Positions 1 through 5,487 of a stretch of DNA of 5,741 nucleotides are shown here, one piece after another (position 1 is the first letter of the stretch; every line of letters begins with the position of its first letter). Location: the NCBI GenBank assembly GCA_050954505.1, contig JBPBPY010000424.1, positions 1-5,741 on the forward strand. Reading direction: 5' to 3'. Both the position numbers and the translations under genes were made by a program. The notes under the pieces are model-generated. The model saw nothing but the letters and a program-made list of their open reading frames with translations, was not told where the DNA came from and did no database searches. This stretch comes from JAQGMO01 sp050954505. Lineage in GTDB: Bacteria; Pseudomonadota; Gammaproteobacteria; Burkholderiales; Burkholderiaceae_D.

Positions 1-162
1 CACAGTTTTACCGCCGGAAGCTTGGATCGCGGCATCCACTTTGTATGCGCTATCTGCGTCGGTGTTGTAAGTGAGGATGACGCCCATGCCGCGTTTGGCA
101 ACTTCGATGCCGGCTGCGGCGCCGATGCCGCGGCTCGCGACGGTGATGACAATGACATTCAT
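1..162 (-). CDS. N-terminal part of a short-chain dehydrogenase/reductase, cut by the window edge
   Basis: The first 54 residues of an NAD(P)-dependent short-chain dehydrogenase/reductase (SDR) are visible; the rest lies left of the window. The protein opens with a beta strand (MNVIVIT) and runs straight into the Rossmann dinucleotide-binding turn, then an alpha helix and a second strand (GVILTYNTDADSA), as in classical SDRs that start almost at the fold. The ATG at 160-162 sits at the usual distance from the motif. The turn reads TVASRGIG instead of the expected TGxxxGIG: residue 8 is Val (GTC) where nearly all members have Gly, a change reachable by one base. The catalytic Ser-Tyr-Lys residues are outside the window, so activity and substrate cannot be judged. 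The gene is divergent from the regulator remnant at 298-549, the usual layout of an SDR and its AraC-type regulator. Family membership is firm; the substrate is unknown. Confidence 0.85.
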   Translation of the reverse strand, partial: MNVIVITVASRGIGAAAGIEVAKRGMGVILTYNTDADSAYKVDAAIQASGGKTV

Positions 163-230
163 GTGAGGCTACGGTGGTTGAAAGTGACGACTTCACTGTA
201 ACGGCCGCGGGCTGCATGAGCACATCCGAT

Positions 231-257
231 CCTGCCTGAAACCTGCCTGATCCTGCT
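231..257. repeat. Tandem direct repeat CCTGCCTGA in a divergent control region
   Basis: CCTGCCTGA occurs at 231-239 and again, identically, at 242-250, followed by a partial third copy CCTGC at 252-257. The two full copies are 11 bp apart start to start, about one helical turn, so both face the same side of the DNA. They lie between the left dehydrogenase start (162) and the regulator remnant start (298), just upstream of a possible -10 element. AraC-family regulators usually bind direct-repeat half-sites next to the -35 region, so this could be an operator for the lost regulator. That role is inference; the repeat itself is seen directly. Confidence 0.5.
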
Positions 258-269
258 TTCGCCTTGCGG

Positions 270-275
270 GATAAT
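270..275 (+). promoter_or_regulatory. Possible -10 element before the regulator remnant
   Basis: GATAAT lies 22 bases before the ATG at 298 and matches TATAAT at five of six positions. No TTGACA-like -35 sits at 16-18 bp spacing; the direct repeats at 231-257 occupy that place, which would fit an activator-dependent promoter. The leader would be short and has only a weak AGG (284-286) as ribosome-binding site. Tentative. Confidence 0.3.
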
Positions 276-297
276 CTGCATTCAGGTCCAATGCATC

Positions 298-549
298 ATG
301 AACAAACAAATCGATGAGCAGATGGATAGCCTGCGCGCGCTCGTGCCCCGGCACGGCAACGGGCGGCTGGAGACAGGCATTCCGCGCGTGGCGATGGTGC
401 GGGGAGCCATTCCCGAGCATGAACTGGCCATCGTGTACGAACCGATGATCAACCTGATCCTGCAGGGCAGCCGGGAATATGCGCGCCTGTTCGGGATGGC
501 GCCGTTGCGCGACGCCGCGCGCATGCTGGCGCACACGCGCAACGCCTAA
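298..549 (+). pseudogene. AraC-family regulator remnant with a large in-frame internal deletion
   Basis: This 83-codon reading frame is the two ends of an AraC-type regulator joined together. Residues 9-58 (from MDSLRALV through GIPRVAMVRG to VYEPMINLILQGS) match residues 5-51 of the intact regulator at 546-1424, with 25 identities in about 47 aligned positions. Residues 59-76 (REYARLFGMAPLRDAARM) match its residues 267-284, with 13 of 18 identical. The segment between, about 215 residues, is absent and the frame is kept across the join at about 469-474. What is lost is most of the ligand/dimerisation domain, the first helix-turn-helix and nearly all of the second, so the product cannot bind DNA in the normal way. 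It is probably a relic, though a short peptide could still be made. Its stop codon overlaps that of the convergent intact regulator by three or four bases. It is divergent from the dehydrogenase at 1-162, presumably its former target. Confidence 0.85.
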
Positions 550-1424
550 TCAGGCAACCCGGCGGGCGTTTTGAAGCGGGCCACATCACGCACCGGGGGC
601 ATGCCGAACATGCGTGCATATTCGCGGCTGAACTGCGACGCGCTCTCATAACCAACGGAAAAGGCAACCGAGGCCGCGTCGTGGGGTTCAAACAGCAATT
701 GCCGGCGTGCTTTGAGCAGGCGTAGCTGCTTTTGATATTGAATGGGCGTCATCGCGGTCACCGCGCGAAAGTGCCGGTAGAAGGCGGCAACGCTCATTCC
801 TGCCATGGCCGCCAGCGGTTCAACCCGGAACGGTTCCACGAAATGCAGGCGGATCCAGTCAATCGTGCGGCGCACCTGGGACAGCCGGCTGTCGGCGCGC
901 GCGATCTGTCGCAGTATGTCGCCCTGCGGTCCCTGGAGGACACGGAATAAAATCTCGCGCTCGATCATCGGCGCCAGCAACGCCACTTCCTGCGGCCGGT
1001 CGACCAGCCGCATCATGCGTAACCAGGCATCGATCAGCTCAGGGCTGGCGGTACTCACGGCGAACGCGTCGCCCGCCACTCTGTCATCGTTCTCGCACAA
1101 GTCGGCCAGCATCGCTGCGATGACAGGCGGATCGAGAATGAGGCTCAGCGCGAGGTAGGTTTCCCCCGGTGCGTCGCCGCATACCTGGCCTAACGCCGGC
1201 AGATCGACCGGCACGACAAAATAGGTGGCCGGAACGAAGCGCAGTATCCGATCGCCGATTGACAGACTCTTGGTCCCTTGCAAAACCAGATGCAGCATGG
1301 GTTCGTAGACCTGGTCCGCACATGCTTCGGAGCGCACCATTGCCACGCGCGGCAAGCCGGTGGCGGTCCATCTATCGCCGGCGCGCATGACGATGGCGCG
1401 CAGCTCGTTCATTGAATTTTCCAT
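546..1424 (-). CDS. AraC-family transcriptional regulator (AraC_N plus HTH_18 type)
   Basis: A 292-residue DNA-binding regulator of normal length. The N-terminal half is the AraC_N ligand/dimerisation domain, recognisable from GLPRVAMVRS (23-32), YEPMLHLVLQGT (40-51) and the following strand-rich stretch with ATYFVVPVDLPA. The C-terminal half is a two-helix-turn-helix AraC domain: the first HTH includes LAAMAGMSVAAFYRHFRAVT (204-223), the second SVGYESASQFSREYARMFG (about 256-274), ending in the typical GMPP. I chose the ATG at 1422-1424 because N-terminal similarity to the neighbouring remnant extends close to it; ATG 1410-1412, four codons in and preceded by GGA, is an alternative. An upstream ATG at 1482-1484 adds 20 residues without family resemblance. 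It is divergent from the dehydrogenase at 1589 with 164 bp between them, which suggests it controls that gene and itself. The family includes YqhC-like regulators of aldehyde or ketone reductases; the inducer cannot be read from sequence. Confidence 0.92.
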   Translation of the reverse strand: MENSMNELRAIVMRAGDRWTATGLPRVAMVRSEACADQVYEPMLHLVLQGTKSLSIGDRILRFVPATYFVVPVDLPALGQVCGDAPGETYLALSLILDPPVIAAMLADLCENDDRVAGDAFAVSTASPELIDAWLRMMRLVDRPQEVALLAPMIEREILFRVLQGPQGDILRQIARADSRLSQVRRTIDWIRLHFVEPFRVEPLAAMAGMSVAAFYRHFRAVTAMTPIQYQKQLRLLKARRQLLFEPHDAASVAFSVGYESASQFSREYARMFGMPPVRDVARFKTPAGLPD

Positions 1425-1457
1425 GAGGTCAATATAACACCCGGTTTTGCCCCGAAA

Positions 1458-1469
1458 TCGCAGCTGCGA
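1458..1469. promoter_or_regulatory. Perfect 12-bp palindrome, possible operator
   Basis: TCGCAGCTGCGA is perfectly self-complementary and lies in the 164-bp region between the divergent regulator (start 1424) and dehydrogenase (start 1589), nearer the regulator. The same region also has GCATGTGCG (1481-1489) and GCATGCGCG (1514-1522), a near-identical direct pair 33 bp apart, about three helical turns. Either could be a regulator-binding site. AraC proteins usually prefer direct repeats, so the palindrome might serve another factor or be chance in GC-rich DNA. Confidence 0.3.
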
Positions 1470-1576
1470 GGAATAGGCAAGCATGTGCGATTAACCGGCA
1501 CTTGAGTTGCCTTGCATGCGCGTACGCTGAGTCCCTGTCACCGCAGCCGTGTGGCTTCGGACAATCATCGCAAAGC

Positions 1577-1583
1577 GAGAGGA
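1577..1583 (+). promoter_or_regulatory. Ribosome-binding site that fixes the dehydrogenase start
   Basis: GAGAGGA ends five bases before the ATG at 1589. It decides the start: the open frame continues upstream to an ATG at 1502, but that one would add 29 residues unlike any SDR N-terminus and has no such site. Confidence 0.75.
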
Positions 1584-1588
1584 ATACC

Positions 1589-2353
1589 ATGGACAAGCAA
1601 CTGAAATTGCAGGGAAAAATCGCCATCGTCACCGGCGCATCGAGCGGCATCGGCGCAGGCATCGCCAGGGCCATGGGCGCCGAAGGCGCGACCGTGATCG
1701 TCAATTATGCAAGCAGCCGGAGTGGCGCCGATGCAGTGGTCGCATCGATTTCCTCGGCCGGGGGCAGCGCCGTTGCCATTCAGGCCGACATGAGCCGCGC
1801 TGCCGATGTGGCGCGCATGTTCGACCAGGTCAAGGCAGACCACCGCAAGGTGGACGTGTTGGTCAACAACGCCGGCATCGCCGTCTTTGAAATGATCGAC
1901 AGCCTGACCGAAGAAGCGTTCCACAAGCAGTTCAACATCAACGTGCTCGGCTATTTCCTGGCGATTCGCGAAGCCGTGAAGCACTTTCCGCAAACCGGCG
2001 GCAGCATCATCAACATCAGCTCGATCCTCAGCACCGACCCCTACCTGGCCTCCAGCGTGTATGCGGCAACCAAGGGCGCAGTCGACACGATGACATTTGC
2101 CCTGGCCCGCGAACTGGGACCGCGCAATATCCGCGTGAACTCGATCCTGCCAGGCCACACCAACACGCCTGCCACGGCTGGCGCGTTTGTGGGCGAGCTG
2201 GGCGAAAAGCTATTGGCTGGTACGCCGCTGGGACGCTTTGGCGAGCCGGAAGATATTGCACCGGTCGCCGTCTTCCTCGCCTCGGAAGACGCGCACTGGG
2301 TCACCGGCGAATCGCTGCGCGCGGCAGGTGGCGTTCGCGGCGTGGGCTACTGA
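1589..2353 (+). CDS. Short-chain dehydrogenase/reductase, classical type
   Basis: A complete 254-residue cytoplasmic oxidoreductase that reduces a carbonyl or oxidises an alcohol with NAD(P)(H). The classical SDR signature is intact: cofactor turn TGASSGIG (15-22), NNAG (93-96), the active-site Asn in NINVLG (118), Ser145 in NISSI, Tyr158 and Lys162 in YAATK, and the PG motif at 188-189 after the sixth strand. The C-terminus (GEPEDIAPVAVFLASEDAHW, then TGE and a closing GG) is typical of the FabG/glucose-1-dehydrogenase-like group. The second strand ends NYASSRSGAD without an acidic residue at its tip, which usually goes with NADP(H) preference. The length is normal. The divergent AraC regulator 164 bp upstream points to induction by a substrate or toxic carbonyl rather than housekeeping fatty-acid synthesis. 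It differs clearly from the partial SDR at 1-162, so the two are not a recent duplication. The substrate is unknown. Confidence 0.95.
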   Translation: MDKQLKLQGKIAIVTGASSGIGAGIARAMGAEGATVIVNYASSRSGADAVVASISSAGGSAVAIQADMSRAADVARMFDQVKADHRKVDVLVNNAGIAVFEMIDSLTEEAFHKQFNINVLGYFLAIREAVKHFPQTGGSIINISSILSTDPYLASSVYAATKGAVDTMTFALARELGPRNIRVNSILPGHTNTPATAGAFVGELGEKLLAGTPLGRFGEPEDIAPVAVFLASEDAHWVTGESLRAAGGVRGVGY

Positions 2354-2392
2354 TCCGCGCGCACGGTGAGCGGCCGTGGCGAGCTATCGGAT

Positions 2393-2414
2393 CGGCAGCA
2401 TCGTTCCCCTGCCG
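2393..2414. other. GC-rich hairpin between convergent genes
   Basis: CGGCAG (2393-2398) and CTGCCG (2409-2414) can pair as a 6-bp stem around a 10-base loop, extendable by GAT/ATC past a two-base bulge. It lies in the 129-bp gap between the 3' ends of the plus-strand dehydrogenase and the minus-strand large gene, where a two-way terminator would be expected. Neither side has a run of T, so it is not a classical intrinsic terminator. A weaker 5-bp hairpin, CACGG/CCGTG, sits at 2362-2378. Confidence 0.3.
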
Positions 2415-2482
2415 GCATCAAAGCAGCACAGTAGCGCATTGGCCCTGCTGACGATGTTGGCAGCGTGGTTCAAGTGGCCAGG

Positions 2483-5209
2483 TCAGATATCCACCATCCG
2501 AACCTTCGGAATGACATATTTTCCATTGGTCATTCCTTGGTCGTCTTCATAGTTGTTCGCATATTCCAGCGAATCCGAATAGGCATAGGGTGCCGGGCTG
2601 CCGAGCGATTCCACCGGGTTGGGATAATCTTTGCTGCTTTTCAAGGTTTCATCGGTGGTGGTTAGGGGCCAGCCTAGTTGTTTTGCTATCTGCACGATCG
2701 AATCGTGCAGGGCATCCGAGATTTCCTTCGGCAGTCCCTGCGATTCGCCACGTTTCGGATACTGCATTTCTTCATGCAGAACTGGAACGGGCATTTCGCC
2801 GCTGCAGTCCATCAATACCTTGACGGTACGATGGGCAATGATTTTGCCGTTCTCATCCCAGGCCATCATTGGAAGTTCGGCGCCATTGTGAAATTCGTTA
2901 AGCACAGCTTTGCAGTCATCGATGTCACCGGTGACGAAATCCTGGCAGTTATGCACTTCAACATTGAAAAATGCCAGATCCATGGGCGCGTCCGACATAC
3001 CTACGGTGACATTCTTGAACTTTTCATTGCGGCCGTTCGCGACGAAAAGTCTTTTCAACATTTCCAGCTCCGTCAAAATATTGCCACTCGATAGCGCAAT
3101 GGATGTATCCAGGTAGCGCATCTGCTCCCTTACCGACCGTTTTGATCTGCTGACTCGAACGAGATGGATCAAGGATTTTTCTTGGGGCGTCAGCGACGGC
3201 AGTTTGCTGTTGAGGGCATCCGATATAGTGATTTTTTCATCCATTACCTGCCTGAGAACAGGCAGATTGTCTACGGTAACCTGTTTGTCAAGATGGGCAA
3301 TGGTGTCGATGTCGACAATCGGAAACTTGTTTGCCAATGAAATTCTCGACGAAGCAATTTCGTTTTGCCATAGCTTGAATTTTTCCGGCGCAATTTCATG
3401 AAGCAATCGTATATGTTCCGATGCAGAAGAGTCATAACGGCGTTTTTTGAAGGCTGCCTGATCAGGGAATAAGAGCTCGTTGACCATCCTGGCAAATGGT
3501 TCGATCATCTCGGCTTTCTGGGAATCTCCAAGACCTTGAATCTTTCCCGCAAACTTCAGCAAACCGCTTGGAAATCGACATTGGGCATTGAATTTTTCCA
3601 ACTGGGCTTTAAACACTTTCTCTTGTCCGTGTGCAATGGAAAATACGTGCGGAAGCAATGCGTCAATCAGCTCGGCAATGTCTGCAGGTGTCTGGCATAC
3701 CTTCAAACGCGCGAGGCATGCCTTCCCAAGATCGGAATCAATCTCACTGAGGTCGACCAGGAATGCCATATTCTGTAAGGCATTATCGAGTGCCTGGGTT
3801 GGATTCTCTACACCTTGTGCTGGCAAACACGTTTTCAACAAGCGGCATCTCTCCTCCAGCGACATCTTTTTCGCCTCGGCAAGTGAAAGCAGGCAAGTGA
3901 CTGTGCGCAACTGCTCGCTGCTTTTCTTGTACTTCTCTTTGCCCAATAACTCAATGAACCGATTTGCCTCGGCGCTGCTGATTCCGTCATTTTTTAACAA
4001 GGGATAAAGCGCCAATGAAAATAATTTTCCGTGCGACTTGAACTGATCGGAAAATGCAAAGTAATCCTGTGTTGTACCGTCTTTCTGATCGATCGCTTGC
4101 GATAATTGTTGGCTCAGTCCATAGCGGGAGTGGGTGGAATGAAACTGTCGAATGGCATTCAGGTGAGCTCGAAAGTGTGCGGATTTCCGCTCCGGGATTG
4201 TTTGGTTTAAAAAAGCGCCCGCGGTATAAGAAACCCAATTCGACAACTCGGCATGTGCCATTTTGTCCGTACCGTCGCGCTGCTGTTGGACTTGTTCATT
4301 CAAATCCTTGATCTCGGGAGGAATCGGCGCATGCAGTGCCGGATCGAAAAGATCTTTTGTACCGAATAAATCTTCCAGCTGCCTTGAGCAAAAAACCTGA
4401 TGTCCTACTGGTTGCTGGATTTCCTTGAGATGCGGCCCGGATAACAAGGCGCTGTACCATTTCCATTTTTGCTCGGTGAGTTGCTGCGTATCCAGAAAAT
4501 CTTTTTTAACGTGGTCGATAAAAGCCTTTAGTTCATAACCTTTGGATTTCAGACTGAATCCGAGTTCATCGATGAATCCGAGGTCATGGATGCCGAATTG
4601 GTCGAACTTGTTGAGCGTGACCAGGGGCGCAAGGAAATCCTGGGCTCGCTTGCGTCGCGCTTTTTCGATTTCGAACTTGCCACGCGTAAGCGCGTTCGAA
4701 AGCTTGATGGTCAGCAGGGGAGCAAGATCATCTTTTTGCGAAAGCATTAAAACAAGCGCTTTCCTGAATTCCTCATCAGCCATCTGCAGTTTGAATGCTG
4801 GAAATGCTACGGCCAGTATCGCAGGGCATTCTGTGGCGGTGCGAAGGGCGAGCGCCTTTCTGAAATTTAAATCTTTCTTGGATAGATCTGGGAAATTTTC
4901 ATCCAAAATGACCGGAAAATTGGCTGCCGGATCATAAATGAATTCCTTCAACGCCTTACGGCCAGTTTTGATTTGTTTGAAACAATTTTCCAGCATAGAC
5001 TGATGGCGGGAAAGGTCATTTCTGACGATTGCTTCCATATTGCTGTGCGCGCCATGGATCTGCGCCTGATTCCCCTTCAGGGGTGAATCGCCCAGGAGCG
5101 GCTGAAGCGGAATCACTGAGGTGTTTTTTTCATTACTCAAGACACTGGGCGCACTCGGGAACCGGGACATGATGTCCTGATATTTCAATGACCATAGAGA
5201 CAAGCCCAT
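2483..5209 (-). CDS. Large protein of unknown family, candidate type III secretion effector
   Basis: I do not recognise a family for this 908-residue protein. Residues 1-60 are probably disordered and rich in Ser, Pro, Asn and Gln, with no Sec signal peptide or membrane segment. Residues 83-204 contain three or four related ~30-35-residue units (FRKAL at 116 and 148, RKAL at 84, LAPL at 162 and 193). Residues ~205-700 are mostly amphipathic helix. Residues ~704-908 look like a separate compact module with C755-x10-C766, DENGKIIAHR (785-794), and ESLGSPAPYAYSD (867-879) near the end. The start at 5209 has a good ribosome-binding site; Met14 (5168-5170, AGGA four bases before it) is possible and would give MSRFPSAPSVLSN, with no acidic residue in its first 12. 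An hrp-box-like promoter lies at 5244-5272, 34 bases upstream. Composition is more AT-rich than the genes to its left, suggesting separate origin. A delivered effector is inferred from N-terminus, promoter and size; a cytoplasmic or toxin role is not excluded. That it is a real gene is very likely. Confidence 0.9.
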   Translation of the reverse strand: MGLSLWSLKYQDIMSRFPSAPSVLSNEKNTSVIPLQPLLGDSPLKGNQAQIHGAHSNMEAIVRNDLSRHQSMLENCFKQIKTGRKALKEFIYDPAANFPVILDENFPDLSKKDLNFRKALALRTATECPAILAVAFPAFKLQMADEEFRKALVLMLSQKDDLAPLLTIKLSNALTRGKFEIEKARRKRAQDFLAPLVTLNKFDQFGIHDLGFIDELGFSLKSKGYELKAFIDHVKKDFLDTQQLTEQKWKWYSALLSGPHLKEIQQPVGHQVFCSRQLEDLFGTKDLFDPALHAPIPPEIKDLNEQVQQQRDGTDKMAHAELSNWVSYTAGAFLNQTIPERKSAHFRAHLNAIRQFHSTHSRYGLSQQLSQAIDQKDGTTQDYFAFSDQFKSHGKLFSLALYPLLKNDGISSAEANRFIELLGKEKYKKSSEQLRTVTCLLSLAEAKKMSLEERCRLLKTCLPAQGVENPTQALDNALQNMAFLVDLSEIDSDLGKACLARLKVCQTPADIAELIDALLPHVFSIAHGQEKVFKAQLEKFNAQCRFPSGLLKFAGKIQGLGDSQKAEMIEPFARMVNELLFPDQAAFKKRRYDSSASEHIRLLHEIAPEKFKLWQNEIASSRISLANKFPIVDIDTIAHLDKQVTVDNLPVLRQVMDEKITISDALNSKLPSLTPQEKSLIHLVRVSRSKRSVREQMRYLDTSIALSSGNILTELEMLKRLFVANGRNEKFKNVTVGMSDAPMDLAFFNVEVHNCQDFVTGDIDDCKAVLNEFHNGAELPMMAWDENGKIIAHRTVKVLMDCSGEMPVPVLHEEMQYPKRGESQGLPKEISDALHDSIVQIAKQLGWPLTTTDETLKSSKDYPNPVESLGSPAPYAYSDSLEYANNYEDDQGMTNGKYVIPKVRMVDI

Positions 5210-5214
5210 GTCAG

Positions 5215-5221
5215 CCCCTTC
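5215..5221 (-). promoter_or_regulatory. Ribosome-binding site of the large gene
   Basis: On the minus strand GAAGGGG ends five bases before the ATG at 5207-5209. This favours that start over the internal Met14 codon at 5168-5170, whose AGGA sits only four bases from its ATG. Confidence 0.65.
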
Positions 5222-5243
5222 AATTTCATCAATTCATTCTGGA

Positions 5244-5272
5244 TAAGTGTTAACAAATGAATCAACAGTTCC
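5244..5272 (-). promoter_or_regulatory. Candidate hrp box (HrpL-type ECF sigma promoter)
   Basis: Read on the minus strand this is GGAACT, 16 bases, then ACACTTA. The hrp box of HrpL-dependent type III secretion genes is GGAACC, 15-16 bases, CCACNNA, with T often tolerated at the sixth position. The match is therefore five of six in the first block and four of the five fixed bases in the second, with exact spacing. It lies 34 bases before the ATG of the 908-residue gene and upstream of its ribosome-binding site, the expected place. No hrp regulator or secretion gene is in the window to confirm it. Confidence 0.5.
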
Positions 5273-5413
5273 CTGCAAGCATGAAATTGAGCGCCGATTG
5301 ACTGAAAACCAGGAAGGGAGGCAGGCAAGAAAATCTTTTGTGCGTGCGAGCTGTTTTCATGCATGCGACATGTCAGATTGATTGATGTGCGGGAAAGAAC
5401 GTACAGGGCAGGG

Positions 5414-5439
5414 TTGAGAAGTTCTGGAGAGCTTCTCAA
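5414..5439. repeat. Perfect 8-bp inverted repeat with 10-base loop
   Basis: TTGAGAAG (5414-5421) and CTTCTCAA (5432-5439) are exact reverse complements. It lies about 48 bases past the stop of the minus-strand gene entering from the right edge, and about 140 bases upstream of the hrp-box candidate. The stem is AT-rich and no T-run follows on either strand, so it is at best a weak terminator; a binding site for a dimeric regulator is equally possible. Confidence 0.45.
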
Positions 5440-5487
5440 TGACGCGCGGGTATGGGGAAGTGGGATCCAGGGAGCCGGGCGACCTTT

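Noticed and set aside
298..549. The 83-codon frame as a complete small gene of its own
   Set aside because: Both ends align to distant parts of the neighbouring AraC regulator, so an internal deletion explains it better than a new small-protein family.
1485..1588. Extended N-terminus for the dehydrogenase from ATG 1502
   Set aside because: The extra 29 residues do not resemble any SDR N-terminus, while GAGAGGA with ideal spacing precedes ATG 1589.
1565..2158. 197-codon minus-strand frame
   Set aside because: It is antisense to the complete dehydrogenase, whose full SDR motif set settles the coding strand; long antisense frames are common in GC-rich genes.
2362..2378. CACGG/CCGTG hairpin as intrinsic terminator of the dehydrogenase
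   Set aside because: Only five base pairs and no following T-run; expected by chance in GC-rich sequence.
3588..4007. 139-codon plus-strand frame
   Set aside because: It lies wholly inside the large minus-strand gene, is Ser/Phe/Cys-rich in the way of a shadow frame, and has no ribosome-binding site or family resemblance.
5185..5439. 84-codon minus-strand frame in the gap upstream of the large gene
   Set aside because: It runs over the hrp-box candidate, the ribosome-binding site and the first codons of the large gene in another frame, has no ribosome-binding site, and shows no recognisable motif.
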